Origin: Sphingomonas sp. ID1715
Lineage (GTDB): Bacteria > Pseudomonadota > Alphaproteobacteria > Sphingomonadales > Sphingomonadaceae
Direction: 5' to 3'
Assembly (NCBI RefSeq): GCF_013044515.1
Contig: NZ_JABEPR010000004.1
Coordinates: 1-64,000 of the forward strand
DNA: 64,000 nt
Part shown: piece by piece, positions 30,876 through 39,204 of the stretch
Layout: each line of letters begins with the position of its first letter
Position numbering within the stretch: position 1 is the first letter of the stretch
The notes under the pieces: generated by a model
Databases searched by the model: none
Told to the model about the DNA's origin: nothing
The model's input: only the letters and a program-made list of their open reading frames with translations
Program-made: the position numbers and the translations under genes

Positions 30876-32849
30876 ATGAAGCTGCACACCGTTTTCGGGC
30901 TCGCTGCCACTGCGAGCCTGTCCTCTATTGCCGCAGCCCAGGCGGTGCCGCCGGAAAAGGCGTTCGGCGCGCGCGAGTCGGTGGTGAGCGCGAGTCTCTC
31001 ACCCGACGGCAAGACCATGGCTTTCCTCGCCCCGACCGCAGGCAAAGGCAATGCGCTCTTCACCGTCCCGGTCGACGGCAGCGCGGCGCCGAAGCGATCG
31101 ATGGTGGCCAGCGGCGACCCGGAACTGATCTCGAGCTGCGGCTGGGTGGCGAATGATCGGCTGCTCTGCACGATCGTGGCGCCACGGGAGTCGTCGGGAT
31201 TCCTGCTGAACGCCTCCCGTCTCGTCGCGATCGATGCCGGCGGCACCAACTTCAAAATGCTGAGCGAGCGCAACACGGACAATGCGCTCTACTTCAACCG
31301 TTATGGCGGCGGCATCGTCGATTGGCTGCCAGGTCAGGACGGCGCGTTCCTGATGAGCAAGTGGATCGTGCCCGAGGTGACCACCGGCACCAACATCAAG
31401 AAGCGCGGCGAGGGCTTCGCCGTCGAGCGGATCGACACCCGGAGCGGCCAGGGCAGGTCGGTCGTCCGCCCGATCCTGAACGCCAGCGAGTTCATCAGCG
31501 ATGGTTCGGGCGAAGTGCGGATCGCCGGCATCAGCCAATATACCGGGGATTTCAGCGCCACGGGCGTCGTCCGGTACATGTATCGACCGAAGGGGAGTAC
31601 GGACTGGAAGGACCTGTCGAGCTACAACAACCTGACCTACACGGGATTCAACCCCTACGCGGTGGATCCGTCGGAGGACGTGGTTTACGGGCTCGAAAAG
31701 CAGAATGGCCGCTTCACGCTCGTCAAGCGCAAGCTCGACGGTAGCGATGTTGCAACAACGGTGTTCACGCACCCAGAGGTCGATGTTGACGGGCCTCTCC
31801 GGCTCGGTCGGAAGCAGCGGATCATCGGCGTCAGCTATGCCACGGATCGCCGTCACGCCGAATATTTCGACCCCACGCTAGAGAAGCTCGCCACCTCGCT
31901 CGCCAAGGCACTCCCGGGCTCGCCAATCATCAGCTTCGAGGGGGCGAGCGACGACGAGCAGAGGCTGCTGATCTGGGCTGGATCGGACAATGATCCGGGC
32001 CGCTATTATCTGCTCGATCGGGCGACCAAGCAGATGCGTCCGCTGCTGCTGAGCAGGCCGGAGCTGGACGGGTATAAGCTGGCGACGGTGAAGAGTATCG
32101 AGGTTAAGGCGGCGGACGGCACCTTGGTCCCGGCCTATCTGACGCTGCCGCCCGGTTCCTCGGGCAAGGGGCTGCCCGCGATCGTGATGCCCCACGGCGG
32201 TCCGCAATCGCGTGACGAATGGGGCTTCGACTGGCTGGCGCAATATTACGCCCACAAGGGTTTCGCGGTGCTGCAGCCGAACTTTCGCGGCTCCGCCGGC
32301 TATGGCGATAGCTGGTTCAAGGAGAACGGCTTCAAGTCGTGGAAGATCGCGATCGGCGACGTCGTCGACAGTGGCCGCTGGCTGGTGTCGCAGGGGATCG
32401 CCGATCCGTCCAAACTGGCGATCCTGGGCTGGTCCTATGGCGGCTATGCCGCGCTGCAGTCGGGCGTGGTCGCGCCCGACCTCTACAAGGCGATCGTCGC
32501 AATTGCGCCCGTCACCGACCTCGACGAGTTTCGGAAACAGTTCATCGACACGACGAGCCAGAAGGTGATGCGCGATTGGGTCGGCACCGGCCCGCATCTG
32601 AAGGAAGGCTCTCCGGCGCAGAATGTGGCAGCGATCAAGGCGCCCGTCATGCTCTTTCACGGCGAGGTCGACTTCAACGTGAAGGCGCTGGAGTCCCAGA
32701 TCATGGCGGATCGCCTGAAGAGCGCCGGCAAGCCCGTCACCCTGATCACCTATCCAGGCCTGACGCACTCCCTCAACACGAGCGAAGCCCGCGCCGACAT
32801 GCTCGGCAAAAGCGACGCCTTCCTGCGGGCGAGCATGGGGCTGAAATGA
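30876..32849 (+). CDS. Secreted S9 family (prolyl-oligopeptidase-type) peptidase
   Basis: A 657-residue protein with a Sec signal peptide (MKLHTVFGLAATASLSSIAAAQA). A beta-propeller-like N-terminal part (about 30-400) is followed by an alpha/beta-hydrolase domain. The catalytic triad is S520 (GWSYGG), D599 (GEVDFNV) and H631 (GLTHS). The family cleaves dipeptides or acyl-peptides in the periplasm. TATAGA at 30847-30852 may be its -10 element. Confidence 0.88.
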   Translation: MKLHTVFGLAATASLSSIAAAQAVPPEKAFGARESVVSASLSPDGKTMAFLAPTAGKGNALFTVPVDGSAAPKRSMVASGDPELISSCGWVANDRLLCTIVAPRESSGFLLNASRLVAIDAGGTNFKMLSERNTDNALYFNRYGGGIVDWLPGQDGAFLMSKWIVPEVTTGTNIKKRGEGFAVERIDTRSGQGRSVVRPILNASEFISDGSGEVRIAGISQYTGDFSATGVVRYMYRPKGSTDWKDLSSYNNLTYTGFNPYAVDPSEDVVYGLEKQNGRFTLVKRKLDGSDVATTVFTHPEVDVDGPLRLGRKQRIIGVSYATDRRHAEYFDPTLEKLATSLAKALPGSPIISFEGASDDEQRLLIWAGSDNDPGRYYLLDRATKQMRPLLLSRPELDGYKLATVKSIEVKAADGTLVPAYLTLPPGSSGKGLPAIVMPHGGPQSRDEWGFDWLAQYYAHKGFAVLQPNFRGSAGYGDSWFKENGFKSWKIAIGDVVDSGRWLVSQGIADPSKLAILGWSYGGYAALQSGVVAPDLYKAIVAIAPVTDLDEFRKQFIDTTSQKVMRDWVGTGPHLKEGSPAQNVAAIKAPVMLFHGEVDFNVKALESQIMADRLKSAGKPVTLITYPGLTHSLNTSEARADMLGKSDAFLRASMGLK

Positions 32850-32852
32850 CGA

Positions 32853-32922
32853 ACGGCGCGGGGTGATTCCGCGCCGTCGAACCTCGTTTGAGGCAAGGCT
32901 GGCGGAGCCGACGAGCGGCTCC
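32853..32922. terminator. Hairpin pair between convergent peptidase and rpsD genes
   Basis: ACGGCGCGG (32853-32861) pairs with CCGCGCCGT (32869-32877). A second GC-rich stem built from GCTGGCGGAGCC and GGCTCCGGCCAGC follows before the rpsD stop. No T-runs, so termination strength is uncertain. Confidence 0.45.
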
Positions 32923-32945
32923 GGCCAGCTATGCAGATGCTGGTA

Positions 32946-33560
32946 TCAGCGCGAGTAGAACTCGACGACCAGGTTCGGCTCCATCTTCACCGGATAGGGC
33001 ACTTCGTCGAGCGTGGGGACGCGGGTGAAGGTCGCCTTGGCAGTGCCGTCCATCGCCACATATTCGGGGATGTCGCGCTCGGCGAGGCTCTGCGCCTCGA
33101 GCACCAGCGCCATTTCCTGCGCCTTGTTCGACAGCGAGATCTCGTCGCCGACATAGCAGCGGCGCGAGGCGATGTTGCACTTCACGCCGTTGACGCGGAC
33201 ATGGCCGTGGCTGACCAGCTGGCGCGCCGCCCAGATCGTCGGCGCGAACTTGGCGCGGTAGACGATCATGTCCAGCCGCTGCTCGAGCAGGCCGATCAGG
33301 TTCTGCGACGTGTCGCCCTTCATCCGCGAGGCCTCTTCATAGGCCTTCTTGAACTGCTTCTCGGTGACGTCGCCGTAATAGCCCTTCAGCTTCTGCTTGG
33401 CACGCAGCTGCAGGCCGAAGTCCGACATCTTGCCCTTGCGGCGCTGGCCATGCTGGCCGGGACCATATTCGCGCTTGTTGACCGGGGATTTGGGGCGACC
33501 CCAGATGTTCTCGCCCATGCGGCGGTCGAGTTTGTGCTTGGCGCTATGGCGCTTCGACAT
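32946..33560 (-). CDS. rpsD: Ribosomal protein S4
   Basis: A 204-residue S4 ([27 protein letters not shown]) with the S4 RNA-binding domain [31 protein letters not shown] and the terminal EFYSR. It is a primary 16S rRNA binder and, in E. coli, the repressor of the alpha operon. Here it stands alone, as in many alphaproteobacteria. Confidence 0.97.
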   Translation of the reverse strand: MSKRHSAKHKLDRRMGENIWGRPKSPVNKREYGPGQHGQRRKGKMSDFGLQLRAKQKLKGYYGDVTEKQFKKAYEEASRMKGDTSQNLIGLLEQRLDMIVYRAKFAPTIWAARQLVSHGHVRVNGVKCNIASRRCYVGDEISLSNKAQEMALVLEAQSLAERDIPEYVAMDGTAKATFTRVPTLDEVPYPVKMEPNLVVEFYSR

Positions 33561-33714
33561 GTCTTACCTTTCAATCGCTTTCAACGTTAGTCCCGGTCTC
33601 GCCTGCTTGCTTCTCGAAAGAGGAAGGGCAGGGCCGCCGCTTCACCGGGGTGCGGGGCCGATTGCGAAGGCGCGCGCCTAGACGAAGGCGCGGGGGAGGT
33701 CAAGCTTCAGCGGG

Positions 33715-33978
33715 TCAGAACGGGCAGACGCCGCCATCCTTGCCGCAGGCGCCGGCGCCGTCCTCGACCAGCTGGCGCGCGGTCGCGTTGCCGTCGTCGG
33801 TGCGCTTCCGCCACTGGGTTTGAGTGAGGCAGATTTTTCGGGTCGCGATCAGCGACCCGATCGGCACTTCGCGCTTGCAGATCAGCTTTTCCTTTGCGGC
33901 CTCAGGCGCAGTCGCGGGCTGGTCTGCCGCAAGAGCGGGGGCCGCAGCAAGGATCAACAGGCCGATAAGGCTGCGCAT
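33715..33978 (-). CDS. Small secreted Cys-containing protein, copy 1
   Basis: An 87-residue protein with a signal peptide (MRSLIGLLILAAAPALA). The mature part starts with the block KLICKREVPIGSLIATRKICLTQTQWRK, which is shared with the gene upstream on the same strand. It carries four cysteines after the signal peptide (two in the block, two near the end, CGKDGGVCPF), suggesting disulfides. Function unknown. The neighbour at 33997-34251 is a tandem paralog. Confidence 0.65.
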   Translation of the reverse strand: MRSLIGLLILAAAPALAADQPATAPEAAKEKLICKREVPIGSLIATRKICLTQTQWRKRTDDGNATARQLVEDGAGACGKDGGVCPF

Positions 33979-33996
33979 GTCTCGTCCCCCTGGCGC

Positions 33997-34251
33997 TCAG
34001 TTCCCGGAGGAACGGCTCGTATTGTCGTACACGAACTTGCGCGCGATCTCGTTCTGCTCCTGCTCCATCCGCGTCCACTCTTCCTTGGTCATGCAGCGCT
34101 TGCGGCTGGCAATGAGGGAGCCGACGGGCGTTTCCCGCTTGCAGATCAATTTATCCTTGTTCGCGGCTGGCTGGGCCGCCGGCGGCGTAGAGGGCTGAGC
34201 CAAGGCGGAGGCACTCACCGCGATCAACGGCAGCAGCAAAAAGTGACGCAT
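33997..34251 (-). CDS. Small secreted Cys-containing protein, copy 2
   Basis: An 84-residue protein from the ATG at 34251 (MRHFLLLPLIAVSASALAQ), with GGGG seven bases upstream; the longer in-frame reading from 34311 adds a basic tail and is less likely. It shares KLICKRE-x-P-x-GSLIA-x-RK-x-C with copy 1 and ends in a charged helix. The two genes are 18 bases apart and look like a tandem duplication. Function unknown. Confidence 0.65.
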   Translation of the reverse strand: MRHFLLLPLIAVSASALAQPSTPPAAQPAANKDKLICKRETPVGSLIASRKRCMTKEEWTRMEQEQNEIARKFVYDNTSRSSGN

Positions 34252-34329
34252 CGAAGACCCCTGTGAAAAGCTGTGTCGTCTGAAGTTTATCAAAAATCTC
34301 CGCATTCGCAACGGACGCGGAACGCGTGC

Positions 34330-35376
34330 TCAGCGGCGGGACAGCGCCGACAGCACGCCGCGCAATGTGCGGATTTCGAGGCTGTTCCAACCAGGCTTGG
34401 TCAGCACGCCACGGAGCGTTCGGCGGGTGGCGCCGGCGCGCTCCGGTGGCAGGAAATATCCGGTGGGCTCCAGCAACCGGTCGAGATGATCGATCAGGCC
34501 GTCAAGTTCTGCCTGCGGGGCCGGCGGCAGCGCTTCCGCGGCGGTCGGCTGCACCAGATCGGCCTGCTTCGACCATTCATAGGCGAGCAGGATCACCGCC
34601 TGCGCAAGGTTCAGCGACCCGAACTCGGGGTTGATCGGCACGGTGACGATCGAGCGGGCGAGGGCGACATCCTCCGTCTCGAGACCCGATCGCTCGGCGC
34701 CGAACAGGATCGCGCTCCGGCCAGGCGCGGCGTGGATGTCGCGGGCCGCCGCCTCGGGCGTCAGCACCGGCTTTGTCACCCCGCGCTTGCGCACGGTGGT
34801 CGCATAGACATGTGCGCAATCGGCGACCGCTTCCGCCGCGGTGGCGTACACCCGGGCTTGCTCCAGCACGACATCCGCCCCTGACGCTGCCGGCCCGGCC
34901 GACGGATTGGGCCAGCCGTCCCGCGGGGCGACGAGCCGCAGCTCGGTCAGCCCGAAGTTCAGCATCGCCCGCGCCGCCTTGCCGATATTCTCGCCGAGCT
35001 GGGGGCGGATGAGGATGATGATGGGGGGCGCGGTGCCGCCTGCTTCTATTCGCTCATCCTGAGGAGCCGCTGAGCTTGGCGAAGCGGCGTCTCGAAGCAG
35101 GGATCGGCTGGAAAGCGCTCGCACGGCCTCCCAGTCCCCACGAATGAGCGCTTCCTTCTTCGCCCGCGACCAGCCCTTCAGTTGGCGTTCGGCGGCGAAG
35201 GCTTGATCCCGCTCGGGAAACTGCTCCGACCACACAAGTTCTACCGGCCTGTATTTGCTCGTCCATCCGCCCAGGGCGCCGCTCTGATGCTGAGCGATCC
35301 GGAAGTCGAGATTGTCGGTGTGGCCGACATAATATTTGCCGTTCGAGCAGCGCAGCAGATAGGCGTAGAAATCCAT
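34330..35376 (-). CDS. GIY-YIG nuclease domain fused to TrmJ-type tRNA methyltransferase
   Basis: One continuous frame of 348 codons from the ATG at 35376 (MDFYAYLLRC); an ATG at 35382 and a TTG at 35388 are in frame too. Residues 1-85 are a GIY-YIG domain (YAYLLRC...YYVGHTDNLDFRIAQHQSG, AERQLKGWSRAKKEALI). Residues 93-109 are encoded by a palindromic repeat. From about residue 117 (PPIIILIRPQLGENIGKAARAM) it is a complete SpoU/TrmJ-type 2'-O-methyltransferase with the knot motifs ILFGAERSGLETED and VPINPEFGSLNLAQAV. No ATG, GTG or TTG lies in frame between the repeat and the methyltransferase, so TrmJ appears to have no start of its own. Confidence 0.85.
   Translation of the reverse strand: MDFYAYLLRCSNGKYYVGHTDNLDFRIAQHQSGALGGWTSKYRPVELVWSEQFPERDQAFAAERQLKGWSRAKKEALIRGDWEAVRALSSRSLLRDAASPSSAAPQDERIEAGGTAPPIIILIRPQLGENIGKAARAMLNFGLTELRLVAPRDGWPNPSAGPAASGADVVLEQARVYATAAEAVADCAHVYATTVRKRGVTKPVLTPEAAARDIHAAPGRSAILFGAERSGLETEDVALARSIVTVPINPEFGSLNLAQAVILLAYEWSKQADLVQPTAAEALPPAPQAELDGLIDHLDRLLEPTGYFLPPERAGATRRTLRGVLTKPGWNSLEIRTLRGVLSALSRR
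35051..35100 (-). repeat. Palindromic repeat inside the GIY-YIG/TrmJ frame
   Basis: A 50-base element read on the minus strand, 40 of 50 bases identical to the plus-strand copy at 35391-35440. GCCGC and GCGGC within it pair around the loop region TTCGCCAAGCTCA. It encodes the linker between the two domains. Confidence 0.75.
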
Positions 35377-35390
35377 TCCCATTCTCAACA

Positions 35391-35440
35391 GTTCGTCCTT
35401 CGAGACGGGCCTTCGCCGGGCTCAGTCCCTCCTCAGGATG
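35391..35440 (+). repeat. Palindromic repeat just upstream of the GIY-YIG gene
   Basis: The same element as at 35051-35100 in inverted orientation, placed about 15 bases before the GIY-YIG start codon and 30 bases from the nrdR stop. The ends CTTCGAGACG and CTCAGGATGAGCG are conserved; stem positions differ from the other copy in a pairing-preserving way. Confidence 0.75.
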
Positions 35441-35469
35441 AGCGGTTGGTCCAGGGAAGGCGCCCCGCC

Positions 35470-35934
35470 CTAGGTCGCGTCTCCGCCTCCCGCCAGCGTC
35501 CCCGCAAACTCGTGGAAGTCACGCGCCTCCGCGAACTCCTTATAGACGCTGGCGAAGCGGATATAGGCGACGCTGTCGAGGCCGCGCAGGCCGTCCATCA
35601 CCAGCTCGCCGATCTGCTTGGAGGTGACTTCGCTTTCGCCGCTGGTTTCAAGCTGCCGCTGGATGCCGCTGATCAGTCGCTCGACCCGCACGGGTTCGAT
35701 CGGGCGCTTGCGGCAGGCGATGGCGATCGAGCGGGCGAGTTTGTCGCGGTCGAACGGCTCGCGCCGGTCCTCGCTCTTGACGACGGTCAGTTCGCGTAGC
35801 TGGATCCGCTCGAAGGTCGTGAAACGGGCGGCGCACCCTTCGCACTGGCGGCGGCGGCGGATCGCCGCGCCATCGTCGGTGGGGCGGCTATCCTTGACCT
35901 GGCTGTCTTCGTGTCCGCAATAGGGGCAGCGCAA
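35470..35934 (-). CDS. nrdR: Transcriptional repressor NrdR
   Basis: A 154-residue repressor of ribonucleotide reductase genes. The zinc ribbon is C3-C6/C31-C34 (MRCPYCGHE ... RQCEGC) and an ATP-cone domain follows ([20 protein letters not shown] ... [13 protein letters not shown]). The start is TTG at 35934, 1 base upstream of the preceding gene's stop region, with AAAGGG as ribosome site. It lies in the glyA-nrdR arrangement common in sphingomonads. Confidence 0.94.
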   Translation of the reverse strand: MRCPYCGHEDSQVKDSRPTDDGAAIRRRRQCEGCAARFTTFERIQLRELTVVKSEDRREPFDRDKLARSIAIACRKRPIEPVRVERLISGIQRQLETSGESEVTSKQIGELVMDGLRGLDSVAYIRFASVYKEFAEARDFHEFAGTLAGGGDAT

Positions 35935-35935
35935 T

Positions 35936-36109
35936 TCAGCCCTTTCGCTTGTGAATGCGGTAGGCGGCGATGGCGCCGCCGATCACCGCGCCGCCGATGA
36001 AGGTGACGAAGGGCAGGGGAATGCCGACGACCGCGCCGACGGCGGCCCATGTCGCGATTTCCTTCGTGTCGGGCGACATGCTGCCGTCCGGCCGCTTCTT
36101 CAGGTCCAT
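35936..36109 (-). CDS. Glycine-rich membrane microprotein
   Basis: A 57-residue protein ([20 protein letters not shown]) with one long hydrophobic, glycine-rich segment, residues 21-50 ([20 protein letters not shown] and following), and a basic end HKRKG. It starts three bases after glyA ends and stops just inside the nrdR start, so it is part of that operon. Function unknown. Confidence 0.65.
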   Translation of the reverse strand: MDLKKRPDGSMSPDTKEIATWAAVGAVVGIPLPFVTFIGGAVIGGAIAAYRIHKRKG

Positions 36110-36112
36110 GGC

Positions 36113-37423
36113 TCAGAGCTCCGGATAAATGGGAAAGCGTGTGGTCAACGCGGCGACCTCGTCGCGGACGTGCTGCTCGGCCTGTCCGTCGCCTTCGTCT
36201 CCATTGCGGGAAAGACCCTCCACGACCCTGGCGATCAGCTGCCCGATTTCGCGAAACTCCTGCGGGCCGAAACCGCGCGTGGTGCCTGCCGGAGTGCCCA
36301 GCCGGATTCCCGAGGTGACGAATGGCGAGCGCGTGTCGAACGGAACACCGTTCTTGTTGCAGGTGAGCCAGGCGCGATCCAATCCCTTTTCGGCCGCCTT
36401 GCCGGTGACACCCTTTGCCGTCAGATCGACCAGCATCAGGTGGTTGTCGGTGCCGCCCGAGACGACGCCCAGACCTGCGTCCATCAGGCTTGCCGCCAAA
36501 GCGCGGGCATTTTCGACCACCCGGTGCGCGTAGAGCTTGAACTCGGGGCGCAGCGCTTCGCGGAACGCGACCGCCTTGGCGGCGATGATGTGCATCAGCG
36601 GCCCTCCCTGCAGGCCGGGGAAGATCGCGCTGTTCAGCTTCTTCGCTAGATCCTCGTCATTGGTCAGGATGACGCCCGATCGCGGCCCGCGGAGCGACTT
36701 GTGCGTGGTGGTGGTCACGACGTGGCAATGCGGGAAAGGGCTTGGGTGGACGCCGCCCGCGACCAGGCCAGAGAAATGCGAGATGTCGGCCAGCAGCGTC
36801 GCGCCAACCTCATCAGCGATCATTCGGAATGCTGCGAAATCCCAGACGCGCGAATAGGCGGTGCCGCCACAGATGATGAGCTTGGGCCGGTGCTCGCGGG
36901 CCAAGGCGGCCACCTGATCCATGTCGATCCGGTGATCGTCCGCCCGCACACCATAGGGAATGGGTTTGAACCATTTGCCGCTCATATTGACTGGCGAGCC
37001 GTGGGTCAGGTGCCCGCCCGAGTTGAGATCAAGCCCCATGAACTTGTCGCCCGGCTCCAGCAGCGCCAGGAACACGGCCTGGTTCATCTGGCTGCCGGAA
37101 TTAGGCTGGACGTTGGCAAATGCGCAGCCGAACAGCTTCTTCGCGCGCTCGATGGCCAAGCTCTCGACCACATCGGCGTATTCGCAGCCGCCATAATAAC
37201 GCTTGCCCGGATAGCCCTCGGCATATTTGTTAGTGAAGACGCTGCCCGCGGCCTCCAGCACGGCGCGGCTGGCGATATTCTCGCTCGCGATCAGCTCGAT
37301 CTTGTCCTGCTGCCGCTTCAACTCATTGGCGATCGCCTCGGCGACCTCCGGATCGGCGTCGGCGATACTATCGCGCCAGAAACGATGCATCGGCTCACTT
37401 GCGACGATTGGGTTGGTGCTCAT
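36113..37423 (-). CDS. glyA: Serine hydroxymethyltransferase
   Basis: A 436-residue PLP enzyme that exchanges serine and glycine with tetrahydrofolate. The PLP lysine is K242 ([12 protein letters not shown]), and [18 protein letters not shown] is the family block. It overlaps rpiB by four bases (ATGA). It supplies one-carbon units, linking it by theme to ahcY nearby. Confidence 0.97.
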   Translation of the reverse strand: MSTNPIVASEPMHRFWRDSIADADPEVAEAIANELKRQQDKIELIASENIASRAVLEAAGSVFTNKYAEGYPGKRYYGGCEYADVVESLAIERAKKLFGCAFANVQPNSGSQMNQAVFLALLEPGDKFMGLDLNSGGHLTHGSPVNMSGKWFKPIPYGVRADDHRIDMDQVAALAREHRPKLIICGGTAYSRVWDFAAFRMIADEVGATLLADISHFSGLVAGGVHPSPFPHCHVVTTTTHKSLRGPRSGVILTNDEDLAKKLNSAIFPGLQGGPLMHIIAAKAVAFREALRPEFKLYAHRVVENARALAASLMDAGLGVVSGGTDNHLMLVDLTAKGVTGKAAEKGLDRAWLTCNKNGVPFDTRSPFVTSGIRLGTPAGTTRGFGPQEFREIGQLIARVVEGLSRNGDEGDGQAEQHVRDEVAALTTRFPIYPEL

Positions 37424-37863
37424 GCGGGCTCCGTGACGGAGAGCTTCTCGACCCGGGCCTGATGGCGGCCGCCGAGGAACTCGGTGGAAAGGAAGGTCTC
37501 GATACAGGCGCGCGCCATCTCCGGTCCGATCAGGCGGGCGCCCAGCGCAATCACGTTCGCGTCATTGTGTTCGCGGGAGAGGCGCGCCGAGAGCGGCTCG
37601 GAAACGAGCGCGCAGCGACAGGCGCGGCTGCGATTGACTGCGATGGAGATGCCGACCCCCGATCCGCAGAGAGCAATGCCGCGATCGGCCTCTCCCCGCT
37701 CGATCGCACGCGCCAGACGAGCGCCATAATCGGGATAGTCGACCGAGGCCCCGCTGTGCGTGCCGAGATCGCTCACGTCGTGACCGCCCTCGCGCAGCCA
37801 CGCGGCCAGCGCGATCTTCAGATCGTAGGCGGCATGATCCGAGGCGATGGCGATGCGCGTCAT
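37420..37863 (-). CDS. rpiB: Ribose-5-phosphate isomerase B
   Basis: A 147-residue RpiB/LacA/LacB-family isomerase from the ATG at 37863. H10 (ASDHAA) and C66 ([11 protein letters not shown]) are the active-site residues, and [14 protein letters not shown] is conserved. The much longer in-frame reading to 38646 runs antisense through the acetyltransferase gene and is rejected. First gene of the rpiB-glyA-microprotein-nrdR run. Confidence 0.94.
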   Translation of the reverse strand: MTRIAIASDHAAYDLKIALAAWLREGGHDVSDLGTHSGASVDYPDYGARLARAIERGEADRGIALCGSGVGISIAVNRSRACRCALVSEPLSARLSREHNDANVIALGARLIGPEMARACIETFLSTEFLGGRHQARVEKLSVTEPA

Positions 37864-37947
37864 GGAAGCTCCGGGAATCGGACGGCCGCTCTTTAGTCGG
37901 CGCGCACGGAAATTGCCACGGACGCGAACAGCGGCAAAAGGCATGTC

Positions 37948-38496
37948 ATGATCACCGCCGCACCCGAACTTCGCACCGACCGTCTGCGGCTGCGGCCCCA
38001 CCGCCGCGACGATGCCGACCAGTTGCTCGCCATGTGGCAGGATCCGGTGGTGGTGCGGCACTTCGGGGGCCAACCCGTGGCGGCCGAGGACAGCTGGAAC
38101 CGCCTGCTGCGTTATGTCGGGCATTGGGTGGTGAACGGCTATGGCCTGTGGGCGGTCGAGGAGCGCGAAAGTGGCCATTTCGTCGGCGATGTCGGCCTGT
38201 TCGAGGGCCGGCGCGGACTCGGCGACCGCTTCGATACCGCACCGGAGGCAGGCTGGGTGCTGCTCCCGGCCGGCCATGGCAAGGGCTATGCGCGCGAGGC
38301 GGTGAAGGCTGCCCTGGCCTGGGGTGAATCGCAGCATGACTGGTTGCGAACAGTGTGCATGATCGATCCCGACAATGCGCCGTCCCTCCGTACCGCGGAT
38401 GCGCTCGGTTACCAGGTATTCGACCGGCAGCCTTATCGCGGCAGGGAGTTGCTGCTGCTGGAGCGGCGCCGAGACTGGCACTTGGAGGGCCGTTAA
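37948..38496 (+). CDS. GNAT acetyltransferase (RimJ/RimL type)
   Basis: A 182-residue acetyltransferase (LRTDRLRLRPHRRDDADQL; acetyl-CoA loop GHGKGYAREAVKAALAWG; NAPSLRTADALGYQ). It is divergent from rpiB. The acceptor is unknown. Confidence 0.85.
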   Translation: MITAAPELRTDRLRLRPHRRDDADQLLAMWQDPVVVRHFGGQPVAAEDSWNRLLRYVGHWVVNGYGLWAVEERESGHFVGDVGLFEGRRGLGDRFDTAPEAGWVLLPAGHGKGYAREAVKAALAWGESQHDWLRTVCMIDPDNAPSLRTADALGYQVFDRQPYRGRELLLLERRRDWHLEGR

Positions 38497-38581
38497 CCAG
38501 ATTCGCGAACGCTTCCGACAGGCTCTCACCGGCAGAGTGGCGGCCAGGCCGCGCCCTTGCGGCTCTGTCCGGGGAACAGAC

Positions 38582-39085
38582 ATGAGGATCGTCACCAAGG
38601 CCGTTGCCGCCGCTGTCGCCGCCGCACTCTGCGCCGGCTCCGCCACCGCCGCCTGCTGGACGGACGCCGCCTATGCCGCGGCGCAGGTCCGCGAACTCGA
38701 CACCATGCTGATGGTGCAGGCGCTGCGCTGCCGGAAGACCAATGCCAATTTCGTCGAGGGCTATAACCGCTTCGTGGTCGCGAGCCGCCCAGCGCTGTTG
38801 AAGGCCAATGCCACGCTGAAGGGGCATTTCGCCGAGGAGTTCGGCGAGCGCGGGGCGCTCAACGCCTACGACAATTACATGACCACGGTCGCCAACCGCT
38901 ATGGCGCAGGCACCGTCGACATGGATTGCGAGGATGCGGCCGCGCTGGTCGAGATGGCGGCCGCCGCGAAGGGCAATGCGGCGTCGCTGCAGGAAGTCGC
39001 GGAGATCGCCCAGATGACGCCGAACCTGCAGGGCCGCCGTTGCCTTGGCGGCGGGTCGCCGCTGACGATCGCATCCCGTCGCTGA
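38582..39085 (+). CDS. Secreted Cys-containing protein, unknown function
   Basis: A 167-residue protein from the ATG at 38582, with a signal peptide (MRIVTKAVAAAVAAALCAGSATA). The mature part starts ACWTDAAYAAAQVRELDTML and holds four cysteines (CW, RC, DC, RC), which could form two disulfides. It is mostly helical. A comparable pattern is seen in uncharacterised alphaproteobacterial secreted proteins. No function assigned. Confidence 0.6.
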   Translation: MRIVTKAVAAAVAAALCAGSATAACWTDAAYAAAQVRELDTMLMVQALRCRKTNANFVEGYNRFVVASRPALLKANATLKGHFAEEFGERGALNAYDNYMTTVANRYGAGTVDMDCEDAAALVEMAAAAKGNAASLQEVAEIAQMTPNLQGRRCLGGGSPLTIASRR

Positions 39086-39090
39086 ACAGC

Positions 39091-39110
39091 ATATAAAGAT
39101 ATCCTTATAT
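39091..39110. promoter_or_regulatory. AT-rich palindromic operator upstream of ahcY
   Basis: ATATAAAGATATCCTTATAT is an almost perfect inverted repeat (9 of 10 positions) in an otherwise GC-rich region and abuts the -35 of the ahcY promoter. ArsR-type regulators of methionine/SAH metabolism (SahR/SamR) use AT-rich palindromes at ahcY in Proteobacteria; assigning one of these here is inference. Confidence 0.65.
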
Positions 39111-39139
39111 TTGCATTTGGCGCGCTGTGGCTCTATAGC
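39111..39139 (+). promoter_or_regulatory. Probable ahcY promoter
   Basis: TTGCAT at 39111-39116 and TATAGC at 39134-39139 are 17 bases apart. The -10 matches that of the str promoter. The predicted start is near 39146, directly before the leader hairpin. Confidence 0.6.
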
Positions 39140-39151
39140 CGCCTGCATCAC

Positions 39152-39184
39152 CGGCCGTCCGCACGTCGCGGACGGCCGCTTTTG
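39152..39184 (+). terminator. Terminator-like hairpin in the ahcY leader
   Basis: An 11-base-pair perfect stem, CGGCCGTCCGC (39152-39162) with GCGGACGGCCG (39168-39178), loop ACGTC, followed by CTTTTG. It would form just after the predicted transcription start, 20 bases before the GTG of ahcY. It may be an attenuator or a 5' stabilising stem. Confidence 0.6.
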
Positions 39185-39204
39185 TTGAGTCGGAGAAAGC
39201 TGTC

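Noticed and set aside
37864-38646. N-terminal extension of rpiB to 408 residues
   Set aside because: It runs antisense through the acetyltransferase gene and lacks any rpiB-family similarity; the family start is at 37863.
39140-39204. SAH or SAM riboswitch in the ahcY leader
   Set aside because: The leader is only about 60 bases, mostly one simple hairpin with a T-run; no conserved riboswitch core was recognised.
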